This document shows, piece by piece, positions 44,259-50,996 of a stretch of DNA of 50,996 bases. The number at the start of each line of letters is the position of its first letter. Positions within the stretch are counted from its first letter, which is position 1. The notes beneath the pieces are model-generated. The model was not told where the DNA came from, ran no database searches, and saw only the letters and a list, made by a program, of their open reading frames with translations. The position numbers and the translations under genes are program-made. Source of the DNA: Roseburia sp. 1XD42-69 (lineage in GTDB: Bacteria > Bacillota > Clostridia > Lachnospirales > Lachnospiraceae); assembly GCF_003612565.1 (NCBI RefSeq), contig NZ_RAZG01000027.1, positions 1-50,996 on the forward strand, written 5' to 3'.

Positions 44259-45548
44259 CTAAAATTTCGCAAAGAGAAGAATTTTAAAAATTCCCCCTTC
44301 ACAAAAGCAGCCGATATTTCCTCCTATTTTGTGGGAGAAGGACGAAACGCTCTGCATACCCAGGCCATGGTATCCCCCTTTTTTGCTCCTGGGCAGTCCG
44401 GTAACAGGGTCAAAAATGATTTCTTTTTCACAGGGATTTTTTATTTCAACCAATAAATGGTCTTTTTCACAGTGGATTTTTACATCTACATATCTTTTAT
44501 CTTCTTTCAGGTCCTTTACATGGATAATAGCATTTTCCAGGAGATTGGCAATAACGGAGGCAAATTCATAGTCCTTTACAGGAAGTTTTTTAGGCAGTAT
44601 GATATCGCAGCGCATTTCAACACCAAAAGACCGGGCCCTTCCAGACATTTCTGACATAATGGAATTTAATATAATATTGCTGCAGTATCTGATTACTTTG
44701 TTATCGTCAGCCACTTCATGAATATGCTCTGTAATTTTTTTTATTTGGCCGTATTCCCCCTGGGCCAGCAGAGAGTCAATCATGCTGGAATAATGCCTCA
44801 TATCGTGCCGGAGTATTTTTAAGTTCAATTCAGACTGCTCTACCAGATGGTACTGTTTTTCCAATCCTTTAATATGGGACTCAAATATTAAATTTTTCCA
44901 GTATATACCGGCACTGTTTGATTCACTTTCCAGATACCGAAGTACCACTACATAGGAGACAAACATGGTAATAATAAATATTATGGTGCCGGGAATATTT
45001 TGGGGCTGTTCATACAGTGTATGGGGAAAGAAAGACAGAAAGGAAAATCCGCAGTAAAAGAAAACCGGAATGAGACAAAGTTCCCACCAGCTCTTCATTA
45101 ATTTCCTCTCGTATCCTTTCAGGCAGATTTCACGGATTCTGAAGTACAGGAAAACTAAAATACCTGCATGGATAAAAAAGCCTCCTATCAAAGACAAGGG
45201 AGCATTGTTTGTATATATATGAAAAATAGATGTTGCAATACTTCCGGCAATCACATAGTTGGAGGCGCTTAATGTCATAAAAAGGGCTCTTGTATCTCTT
45301 GTCCGGGATATGATAATGCCTGTAAACTGCGTGACAAATATCTGGAAAAGAGTTACAAGCACATAACATAAGCCGCTGTCCGGAAAAAAGTTCAATTTTA
45401 TAATATCTGTAATTGTCAGCAAGAAAAAAGAAGTAAAACAAATTGCCTTTGTTTTTCCTTTGGAAAAACGGTGAATGACAAAAAAATAGATAAATAGCAT
45501 TAAAAAAATATGGCTTAACATATATGAAATATTTTTAAAATAGTCCAT
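44259..45548 (-). CDS. AgrC-like sensor histidine kinase (GHKL)
   Basis: 429 residues. About six membrane helices in the first 200 residues, then 'LNLKILRHDMRHYSSMIDSL' with the phosphoacceptor histidine, and a GHKL ATPase domain: N box 'VIANLLENAIIHVKD', G box 'GGYHGLGMQSVSSF'. This layout is that of AgrC, which senses peptide pheromones. The partner regulator gene lies seven bases upstream. No agrB or agrD gene is visible nearby, so the signal may be something else. Confidence 0.88.
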   Translation of the reverse strand: MDYFKNISYMLSHIFLMLFIYFFVIHRFSKGKTKAICFTSFFLLTITDIIKLNFFPDSGLCYVLVTLFQIFVTQFTGIIISRTRDTRALFMTLSASNYVIAGSIATSIFHIYTNNAPLSLIGGFFIHAGILVFLYFRIREICLKGYERKLMKSWWELCLIPVFFYCGFSFLSFFPHTLYEQPQNIPGTIIFIITMFVSYVVVLRYLESESNSAGIYWKNLIFESHIKGLEKQYHLVEQSELNLKILRHDMRHYSSMIDSLLAQGEYGQIKKITEHIHEVADDNKVIRYCSNIILNSIMSEMSGRARSFGVEMRCDIILPKKLPVKDYEFASVIANLLENAIIHVKDLKEDKRYVDVKIHCEKDHLLVEIKNPCEKEIIFDPVTGLPRSKKGGYHGLGMQSVSSFSHKIGGNIGCFCEGGIFKILLFAKF

Positions 45549-45555
45549 GTCTCTC

Positions 45556-46290
45556 CTACCTGTACTGTTCGGAATAGAATAAAAGATATTCTTTTTTTAC
45601 TTCTGCGGTTCTCTTTTTGCTCACAGGAATCGTAATGCCGCTTTCCATAACTACAGAATTAGGCAGCAGTTTTTTTACATACTTTAGGTTAATCACAAAG
45701 GATTTGTGAACCTGAAGGAAGTTTTTGTCCCACAGAAGTTCCTCTATCTCTTCATCAAAAGACTTTCGGATAAAAATACTTTTAATAATTTCTTTATCTG
45801 TGAGATGTATCTCCAAAGTGCGGGACACATTTTCCACGTACTCTATTTTGGAATGGGGGGCTGATACCAACCCTTCTCTGGTTTTGATCAGAAAAACCGG
45901 CCCCTTTTTTATTTCTCTGGAGGAGAGTGCATAGTCTAAAGCTTCAAACAAATCTGTTTCACGAAGGGGCTTTAAGAGATATCTCACTGCGTGGAGGGAA
46001 TAGGCATCCAGCGCAAAATCAGTAGAGGAGGTAATATAGATAATTATACTATCTGAGCTGGATTTTAAAAGCTGTCTGCCAAGGTCGATTCCAGTCTTTT
46101 CTGACATAATCATATCTAAGAGGTAGATATCTGCCAGGTCTTTTTCACATATCCGGTTGTAAAGCTTTCGTGGGTCTGAATACTTTTCTGTTAGGATTTC
46201 AAGGTTTGGATAGAGCTTTATATACTGATTTATCAGTTTTTCTATTTTAATCAGGTCTTCAATGTTGTCATCACAAATTACAATTTTCAT
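45556..46290 (-). CDS. LytTR family response regulator (AgrA-like)
   Basis: 244 residues. Receiver domain 1-120 with acidic pocket 'VICDDNIEDL' and phosphoacceptor in 'IYLLDMIMSEKTGIDLG', lysine in 'LLKPLRETDLF'. LytTR DNA-binding domain 140-240 ('VENVSRTLEIHLTDKEIIK', 'FLQVHKSFVINLKYVKKLL'). Pairs with the adjacent AgrC-like kinase. The palindrome ACAATTT-TAG-AAATTGT at 46323-46339, just upstream, may be a site for it. Confidence 0.9.
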   Translation of the reverse strand: MKIVICDDNIEDLIKIEKLINQYIKLYPNLEILTEKYSDPRKLYNRICEKDLADIYLLDMIMSEKTGIDLGRQLLKSSSDSIIIYITSSTDFALDAYSLHAVRYLLKPLRETDLFEALDYALSSREIKKGPVFLIKTREGLVSAPHSKIEYVENVSRTLEIHLTDKEIIKSIFIRKSFDEEIEELLWDKNFLQVHKSFVINLKYVKKLLPNSVVMESGITIPVSKKRTAEVKKEYLLFYSEQYR

Positions 46291-46322
46291 AGGTCTGTTT
46301 GTCCTGCCTGCTTATTTGTCTC

Positions 46323-46339
46323 ACAATTTTAGAAATTGT
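46323..46339. promoter_or_regulatory. Palindrome upstream of the LytTR regulator
   Basis: ACAATTT-TAG-AAATTGT, a perfect 7-3-7 palindrome 33 bases upstream of the regulator start codon, in the divergent region with the unknown gene at 46482. It could be an autoregulatory operator. It is not the usual direct-repeat LytTR site, so the link is weak. Confidence 0.4.
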
Positions 46340-46481
46340 CATAGGATTGTGTGTCTGATACATTGTAGCACATCTGGTAAGATTCAGCGAGAAATATTTT
46401 ATCTATTGTGAAACTTTTTTATGTCATAATTCGTATTATTTATATAAGGAACATTAATTTTCAGACAGGAGGATACAAAAA

Positions 46482-47285
46482 ATGAGTGTTTTGGGAATCG
46501 GGAATTATAGATTTGAGAATTATGGATTTTCAGGTGTACCTAGAAAAGGGCAAAAGCCAGAGGGACAGGGGGATTTTCCAGGTTTTCAGGCAAAAATACC
46601 GGAAGAGAATGAGGAAAAAAGATTGGAGGTTTCGCCGGAGGAGGCACAGAAGAAAGGGGAAGAGGAAGACCAGGAGAAGACTGAAACAAAGGAAGATATT
46701 ATCGTAAAACCGGATGGTTCCAGGGTGCTTGTGATAACTTCTAAAATGGGTGACAGGGAAATTACCAAAAGCGTAAAGCTGCCGGACCGTTCTATGGGGC
46801 TGCCGGAGAAATCATCCGAAAAATCTAAGATTAGCAACGGCCCAAATGTGTATACAGTGTATATGGAGGATGAGGATATGCTGTATTCCGGGGGAAATGG
46901 TACGGGGCTTTCTTTTTATATTAAGTGGGCCGAGGATTCCACGGAGGAAAATCCTGTGATGGTTGCCAAAGGGGTGGATGAGAATGGAGAAGAATTTGAG
47001 CAGAGGATTCATATAAAAGATATCAATCCAAATAATGCTACTTTGGTGGAAATGCGGGCATTGGAAGCTTATACTGGGGTGGAGAAAAACGGGGGATTGT
47101 CTTCTCTTCCCATGGAAACAGGAGATATGGGGTTAAATGACAGAAGGAATTTTATGCAGATGTTTAAAAAGCAGATTTCGGACATGGCCCTTTTAAAGCA
47201 GAGAGAGGCTGTGGCTTATTATGAGTATAGCATGAGGAATTACTGGGATTTTCTGGAGGATAGGGGGAATCATTACCGACACTGA
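46482..47285 (+). CDS. Hypothetical protein, charged N-terminus
   Basis: 267 residues behind AGGAGG. The first 80 residues are highly charged and Glu-rich, then 'IIVKPDGSRVLVITSKMGDR', 'GNGTGLSFYIKWAEDSTEEN' and 'VEMRALEAYTGVEKNGGLSS' with an aromatic C-terminus ('MRNYWDFLEDRGNHYRH'). No signal peptide or membrane helix. I do not recognise the family. It is followed by a terminator, so it is monocistronic. Confidence 0.65.
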   Translation: MSVLGIGNYRFENYGFSGVPRKGQKPEGQGDFPGFQAKIPEENEEKRLEVSPEEAQKKGEEEDQEKTETKEDIIVKPDGSRVLVITSKMGDREITKSVKLPDRSMGLPEKSSEKSKISNGPNVYTVYMEDEDMLYSGGNGTGLSFYIKWAEDSTEENPVMVAKGVDENGEEFEQRIHIKDINPNNATLVEMRALEAYTGVEKNGGLSSLPMETGDMGLNDRRNFMQMFKKQISDMALLKQREAVAYYEYSMRNYWDFLEDRGNHYRH

Positions 47286-47291
47286 GATGTT

Positions 47292-47331
47292 CCTTTCCGG
47301 CCGCCTGTCTTTTGGGCCGGAAAGGGGTTTT
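47292..47331 (+). terminator. Terminator with GC-rich stem
   Basis: CCTTTCCGGCC pairs exactly with GGCCGGAAAGG around a 12-base loop, followed by GGTTTTA. The T-run is short (TTTT). Confidence 0.6.
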
Positions 47332-47344
47332 ATACAGGTTTTTG

Positions 47345-47875
47345 TCAAGAATCGTTTTCGCCGATTAAGCGATAGGTTTCAGGGCTTGCAATAATAAGTG
47401 GAAAACTGTCGGAATCTATATCCACGTAGCAGATATAGGCATTTCCTCCCAGGGCATCGTTTATTGTTTCAATCCACATATCCACATTAAAGTTTTTATC
47501 CAAGTCTAAATCAGGTAAGATATGGGAAATCATGGCGTAGTTTTTAAGCTGCTCCAGTGACCAGAGGAAATCCTCTAAACTGCATTTCCAGTCTACTTCA
47601 TAGAGATAGCCGTAGTCATGAAGCTCATCCACCATTGCAAGGAAAAAAAGGTCATCCAAATCAATCTCATCTTCTAATTCCCCATTTTCCAAATCAATGT
47701 TCCGTTCATGGAAACGGTGTGCATTTTTCTGAAAGTATTCTTTTGGATTATCCAGGGCGGATTGTAAGTGTGTTATCACATCTTCATGATTAGCGGAGAT
47801 TGCTTCCGCTATTTCAAGAATGTCTTCGTAGTCTTCTCTTTCATAATCTTTCAGGAATGTATCTAAAAAATTCAT
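47345..47875 (-). CDS. Hypothetical acidic protein, possibly DUF6630-like
   Basis: 176 residues, strongly acidic. 'MVDELHDYGYLYEVDWKCSL' and 'EDFLWSLEQLKNYAMISHIL' recall DUF6630-type proteins, with low certainty. Soluble, no motif pointing to catalysis. GGGAGAA lies ahead of the ATG. Convergent with the preceding plus-strand gene. Confidence 0.6.
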   Translation of the reverse strand: MNFLDTFLKDYEREDYEDILEIAEAISANHEDVITHLQSALDNPKEYFQKNAHRFHERNIDLENGELEDEIDLDDLFFLAMVDELHDYGYLYEVDWKCSLEDFLWSLEQLKNYAMISHILPDLDLDKNFNVDMWIETINDALGGNAYICYVDIDSDSFPLIIASPETYRLIGENDS

Positions 47876-48055
47876 GGTTTTTATATTCTCCCTTTATGTT
47901 CGCAATTTCTTTTGAGACCGACATCCGTAAAAATTCCTGTCAGGACTTCTATTTGACATTTTAGCATAAATCAGCGGCAGAATCTATAAAAATTTCAGGT
48001 ATGAGAACATGCCAACACCTCATATGGTAGAGTAAAGAATCTGTGGAGCAGGGAT

Positions 48056-48745
48056 TTGAAGAAAAAAATAGAATTAGTTATGGCTATTATCATACTGCTA
48101 TCTGTTGCACTTCTTACCAGAAGGGAAGCTGTGGTCTTTACTGGGGCGGATGCAAAGGCTATAAATCAAAACTGTATTGTGATAGACGCCGGACACGGAG
48201 GGGATGACCCTGGGAAAATCGGCATTAATAAAGCCCTGGAAAAAGATATTAACCTTTCCATTGCACAAAAGCTGAAAGTGCTCCTTGAAAGCCAGGGGTA
48301 TGAGGTGGTTATGACCAGAACCACTTCGGAGGGTTTATATCAGCCTGGTTCCAGAAATATGAAAGTGGAAGATATGCATAAACGGTGCAATATTATTACA
48401 GAGGCAATGCCTGTGTTTACTGTGAGCATCCACCAGAACAGCTATCCGGAGGAGTATGTAAACGGCGCCCAGGTGTTTTATTATAAGCAGTCACCAGAGG
48501 GAGAAGCTCTGGCCAAAAAAATACAGAGCAGTATGACAGCCCGTCTTGACCCGGGGAAACAGAGGGTGGAAAAGGCCAATGACAGCTATTATATGCTGAA
48601 AAAAACTCCTACTCCAACGGTAATTGTGGAATGCGGATTCCTCTCTAATTGGGAAGAAGCGGAAAAGTTATGCACAGAGGAATACCAGAATAAGGTGGCG
48701 TGGGCGATACATATGGGGATAATGCAGTATTTGAGTGAGAGGTAA
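48056..48745 (+). CDS. cwlD: N-acetylmuramoyl-L-alanine amidase, CwlD-like
   Basis: 229 residues from a TTG start (GGAG seven bases ahead). A hydrophobic N-terminal segment ('ELVMAIIILLSVALL') acts as signal or anchor. The Amidase_3 motifs: 'IVIDAGHGGDDPGKIGINKA' (zinc His), 'SIHQNSYPEE' (zinc His), and 'IVECGFLSNWEEAEKL' (catalytic Glu). CwlD cleaves the peptide side chain in spore cortex so that muramic lactam can be made. The exact role depends on a GerD-like partner that I do not see. Confidence 0.87.
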   Translation: MKKKIELVMAIIILLSVALLTRREAVVFTGADAKAINQNCIVIDAGHGGDDPGKIGINKALEKDINLSIAQKLKVLLESQGYEVVMTRTTSEGLYQPGSRNMKVEDMHKRCNIITEAMPVFTVSIHQNSYPEEYVNGAQVFYYKQSPEGEALAKKIQSSMTARLDPGKQRVEKANDSYYMLKKTPTPTVIVECGFLSNWEEAEKLCTEEYQNKVAWAIHMGIMQYLSER

Positions 48746-48749
48746 GGGG

Positions 48750-49032
48750 ACACTGCACATAAGCATATGGATTTATGCCGCTTTTTTATGCTGCAGCCCT
48801 TTAGCAGAAGTTCCAATTCATTTCTCGCAGCGGATGTTGCCCTGCCCGCAAATTGCTTGATGATGTTGTTACTGCTGGTGTTTACCCAGTAATTCTGCGG
48901 TTTTACGGAGGGCGTCATTCTAAGTGCATGGCAGTAGCTTATCACGTCCCAGGGACAATAGATGTCCAGATTACTGAAACGGTAACCGTCACACCATTCT
49001 TTTATGGCATCATATCTGTCCATAATGCTCAT
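48750..49032 (-). pseudogene. Fragment of an AAA-ATPase/PD-(D/E)XK protein gene
   Basis: On the minus strand 'YDAIKEWCDGYRFSNLDIYC', 'PWDVISYCHALRMT', 'KPQNYWVNTSSNNIIKQFAG' match the middle of a common AAA-ATPase-like protein with a C-terminal PD-(D/E)XK domain (usually over 500 residues). Only about 90 codons remain; the N-terminal Walker region and the C-terminal nuclease are gone. The intergenic stretch on both sides (to 49258) holds no other gene that I can support. Confidence 0.7.
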
Positions 49033-49198
49033 GTGCCATAAAGTAACACAGATAAAAAATAGACGGCAGCCTAACTATTCCGAATATATGTGTGCCAACA
49101 AATATTTACACTTATGTTTTGACCAGTTTACATATACTTGCAAAAAACTTAAATTTTGAGATGTTACAGCAAATTGACAAATTGCCAACACTTCTTGC

Positions 49199-49227
49199 TT
49201 GCCAGTAAAATACGAAAACTATATACT
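49199..49227 (+). promoter_or_regulatory. Promoter of the XRE-family gene
   Basis: TTGCCA (49199-49204), 17 bases, TATACT (49222-49227). Confidence 0.6.
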
Positions 49228-49258
49228 TGATACAAGAAACGCAAGGAGGATTTTATAA

Positions 49259-49660
49259 GTGAAATTTAATGAAAAACTTATGTCTATTAGAAAAATGAAA
49301 GGTTTATCGCAAGAGGAATTAGGAATGGAACTTCAGGTTTCAAGACAAACTATCTCTAAGTGGGAATCTGGGCAATCTTACCCGGATTTTCAAAGATTAG
49401 TTATGTTAAGTGACTACTTTGATATGACTTTAGATGAGTTGGTAAAAGATATTGATGTTCAAGATGTACGCAATAAAAATTTAACTGATGAGAAAGTGGC
49501 GTCAATTTATTTAGACGTTGAAAATGTAAAAAACAAGTCCAGAAAATTAATAAAAATCTTTTGTTATGCTGGTGTCATTTTGTTGGGAATAGTTATTTTA
49601 GGCTTTATTCTGCATTTGTTCTTTCCCGATATAGAATGGCTTTGGGGAAGCACTCAATAA
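49259..49660 (+). CDS. XRE family regulator with C-terminal membrane helix
   Basis: 133 residues from a GTG with AAGGAGG nine bases ahead. Residues 1-62 form a Cro/CI-type helix-turn-helix ('KGLSQEELGMELQVSRQTIS', 'KWESGQSYPDFQRLVMLSDY'). One hydrophobic helix follows at about 100-122 ('IFCYAGVILLGIVILGFILH'). Such membrane-bound XRE proteins are common in clostridia. Target unknown; its base composition is a little more AT-rich than its neighbours. Confidence 0.85.
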   Translation: MKFNEKLMSIRKMKGLSQEELGMELQVSRQTISKWESGQSYPDFQRLVMLSDYFDMTLDELVKDIDVQDVRNKNLTDEKVASIYLDVENVKNKSRKLIKIFCYAGVILLGIVILGFILHLFFPDIEWLWGSTQ

Positions 49661-49689
49661 CTAATCATTTAGCAAATCCAGCCGAGCCA

Positions 49690-49726
49690 GTCAACGGCAA
49701 CTAAATGGGCTGCGCCCACCGTTGAC
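49690..49726. repeat. Stem-loop with GTCAACGG/CCGTTGAC arms
   Basis: GTCAACGG (49690-49697) and its exact complement (49719-49726) with an inner dyad TGGGC-TGC-GCCCA. Not followed by a T-run, so not a terminator. Possible element border, oriT part or structured RNA. Confidence 0.6.
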
Positions 49727-49756
49727 AGCTCATCTGCCCTTGCTGGTTGGTAATCA

Positions 49757-49787
49757 AGGGGCGACAGCAAAAAGTGCTGCCGCCCCT
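49757..49787. repeat. 13-bp stem-loop in the element remnant
   Basis: AGGGGCGACAGCA and TGCTGCCGCCCCT form a 13-bp stem (one mismatch) around AAAAG. No T-run on either strand. Lies 30 bases beyond the preceding stem-loop; the rest of 49788-49928 shows no gene. Confidence 0.6.
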
Positions 49788-49928
49788 CTGAACAATAAAA
49801 CTAAAACTGTAAACCAGATATAGATATCACCCTATGTGGGAGAAAGGGGAAAGGTATTCCATAACCGGCTCCAGGTCCAATATAGAAAATATGTTAAAAA
49901 TCCACTGAAAAGTGGAGGTGAAGAAACA

Positions 49929-50024
49929 ATGGAGTGTATTGGAAACCCGGTGTTTTCAAAGGTTGCGAGTTTCCGAGAGTACTCGCAAAGGAAAACGGAG
50001 GTGCTTTTGCGTGGGGAATCCTAA
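49929..50024 (+). CDS. Small ORF coupled to the sigma-like HTH gene (31 aa)
   Basis: 31 codons from the ATG at 49929, with GGAGG at 49914-49918. The peptide 'GNPVFSKVASFREYSQRKTE' is charged. Its stop overlaps the downstream gene's start by 14 bases, so it may couple translation. Such leader ORFs precede the sigma-like gene in Tn1549-like elements, I believe, but could not check. Confidence 0.45.
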   Translation: MECIGNPVFSKVASFREYSQRKTEVLLRGES

Positions 50025-50376
50025 ACTCATTCCGTATGAAACCATTGTCCGGGCGACCAGCGGAGAGCCGGAAGCCGTAGACGAGGTTTTACGGCATTAC
50101 ATCAAGCGTATCCGAATCGCTGCCATTGAAAACGGGCATATCGACAGGGATACCGAGGACAGCATAAAAAAGCGGCTTGTCGCTGCCCTGTTCAAGTTCC
50201 GTTTTGATGAACAGCCATACTCCAAAACGAATAACCGCCGCTACATAGGACAGCACACTAAGACAGGAAATCAACAAAAGGTTTCCTTTTTTTGCGCCCA
50301 TTTTTGGCATTTTTCAAGCCGCCCGCCGTATTCATCATCTGCCTTGTCGCATAAAAGGTTGAATAATTGTGTGTAG
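50011..50376 (+). pseudogene. Sigma-like HTH gene of a conjugative element, 3' end replaced
   Basis: GTG at 50011 with GGAGG upstream. The first 60 residues ('PYETIVRATSGEPEAVDEVL', 'EDSIKKRLVAALFKFRFDE') are the helix-turn-helix (HTH_16) protein found next to the recombinase or regulation module of Tn1549/Tn916-like elements. Family members normally end just after 'FRFD'. Here the frame continues into unrelated sequence up to 50376 and runs antisense to the 3' part of the next ORF, so the native end seems lost near 50225. Confidence 0.6.
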
Positions 50377-50678
50377 AGAATACTCGCAACAAAGTTAAAG
50401 GTGTCATCGGTGTCGCTGATAATGACGAAAAGGGCGGTCTTGCTGTCTTGCCTGTTGCTGCTTTCAAGGATGTATTCATCATTTTCATCACTTTTTCTCG
50501 GTCTACCCTGTTTCCCATGCTCTAAGTCGTGGAGAATGACACGCTTTAGCTTGTCCTCTGCGCATTGGGTACTTGTATCAGAGAAGTGTACCTCGACTAA
50601 ATACCTTGTCTTGTCGATTTTCTGTTGCAGACAGAGCGTTAATCGCCCTGTGGTGTTGGTCTGAATGTTGTCGCTCAT
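50271..50678 (-). pseudogene. TnpW-like ORF joined to a VirD4 fragment
   Basis: 135 codons. Residues 1-50 ('NTTGRLTLCLQQKIDKTRYL', 'VEVHFSDTSTQ') resemble the transposon-encoded TnpW family. From residue 80 to 121 the text is 'KTALFVIISDTDDTFNFVAS' and 'LYTQLFNLLCDKADDEYGGR', the core of the VirD4-like coupling protein of Tn1549-type elements (normally about 600 residues). The join is in frame, and the C-terminal 14 residues do not match either. Ribosome site AGGAGG. A deletion fusion or a cassette; not a working coupling protein. Confidence 0.65.
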
Positions 50679-50696
50679 GTTCCTCCTTTTGGGCGC

Positions 50697-50734
50697 AAAA
50701 AAAACGCATGGTTTACAATTTACTGTTCCATGCG
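50697..50734 (-). terminator. Terminator before the TnpW-like ORF
   Basis: On the minus strand CGCATGG pairs with CCATGCG across a 16-base loop and is followed by eight T residues (complement of 50697-50704). It ends the Rpn-like gene to the right. Confidence 0.75.
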
Positions 50735-50768
50735 CCTTTACACTGTTATTTTGATATTAAGTTGTTGA

Positions 50769-50996
50769 TTATGCCAGTTGCATAACCGCTCTTTCGATTT
50801 CTTCTACATCATCTGATGTCAATTCGGGGAAAAAGGCAGAAACTTCTTCCACTTTAATACGTCCTCTTTCTATCATTGTTATCACGTTTCTTTTTGTTGT
50901 TTCTCTTTCCATATCTTTTGCATATGTTCTCATAATCTGCTCGTCATCAAATAAACTCATCATAATCGTTACTACCTCCACTTCCTTGCTGCTTAG
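50769..50996 (-). CDS. Rpn-like nuclease/transposase, C-terminal part (leaves the window)
   Basis: The minus frame is open from the stop at 50769 to the right edge. 'MSLFDDEQIMRTYAKDMERE' and 'RNVITMIERGRIKVEEVSAF' look like the C-terminal helical tail of Rpn/PD-(D/E)XK family transposases, which end in a small helix pair like this. A short protein starting at an ATG near 50963 is also possible (GGAGG 11 bases ahead). The rest of the gene lies outside the window. Confidence 0.45.
   Translation of the reverse strand, partial: LSSKEVEVVTIMMSLFDDEQIMRTYAKDMERETTKRNVITMIERGRIKVEEVSAFFPELTSDDVEEIERAVMQLA

Noticed and set aside
50089-50310. Minus-strand ORF beginning MPKMGAKKG with a hydrophobic stretch
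   Set aside because: Most of it is antisense to the HTH gene; only about 24 residues are outside it, too little to call.
1-50996. Search for a CRISPR array or insertion sequence with terminal repeats
   Set aside because: No regularly spaced direct repeats and no complete transposase were found; only fragments in the last 2.3 kb.

Overview
The window looks like chromosome from a low-to-moderate GC, spore-forming, strictly anaerobic Firmicute, most likely a gut Lachnospiraceae. The reasons are an oxygen-independent ribonucleotide reductase (NrdD), SpmA and SpmB spore-maturation proteins, CwlD-type and GH18 cell-wall enzymes, a clostridial-type ferredoxin, strong AGGAGG ribosome sites with frequent TTG starts, and housekeeping gene order shared with Bacillus and Clostridia. 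I could not run any database search, so this is recognition by reading.

Layout. 0.2-1.8 kb: a two-gene AbiE-type (type IV) toxin-antitoxin unit behind a consensus promoter. 1.9-7.9 kb: a tightly packed operon matching the Bacillus yaaO-tmk-yaaR-holB-yaaT-yabB-yabC order, with a guanylate-kinase-like gene in the tmk position. 7.9-11.2 kb: an AraC regulator divergent from an aldo/keto reductase plus galactokinase-like pair. 11.3-20.6 kb: a mixed block (DUF885 lipoprotein peptidase, spmA, AraC regulator, a protein with two FliD-C-like repeats, CPBP protease, YyaL, spmB). 20.6-25.6 kb: PAP2 phosphatase, S1-domain protein, GNAT, initiator tRNA-Met, MATE exporter, Sir2 deacylase, DUF951. 25.7-33.8 kb: replication and translation core (rpsF-ssb-rpsR, nrdD, gdpP-rplI-dnaB, a MerR regulator). 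33.9-35.5 kb: ferredoxin, DUF1858 protein, MecA.

35.6-40 kb is the most unusual part. It holds a serine/threonine kinase fused to a MinD/CpsD-like domain, followed by a second MinD-like protein. Both MinD-like domains lack the P-loop lysine. A 69-residue unknown protein and a membrane-anchored GH18 hydrolase follow. 40-46.3 kb: a NatAB-type ABC exporter, a membrane diguanylate cyclase and an AgrC/AgrA-like two-component system, all on the minus strand. 46.5-48.7 kb: two unrecognised proteins and a CwlD-type amidase.

48.75-51 kb is decayed accessory DNA: a fragment of an AAA-ATPase/PD-(D/E)XK gene, an XRE-family membrane regulator, strong stem-loops, a small ORF coupled to a sigma-like HTH gene with a replaced 3' end, a TnpW/VirD4 chimeric ORF, and the tail of an Rpn-like nuclease/transposase gene leaving the window. 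This reads as the remains of one or more Tn1549-like conjugative elements.

How the genes work together: holB, ssb and dnaB serve replication. rsmI, trmN6, rpsF, rpsR, rplI and the initiator tRNA serve translation. GdpP and the GGDEF protein set cyclic dinucleotide levels. SpmA, SpmB, CwlD and possibly the GH18 protein belong to the spore wall programme, and YaaT/RicT links to sporulation and RNA processing.
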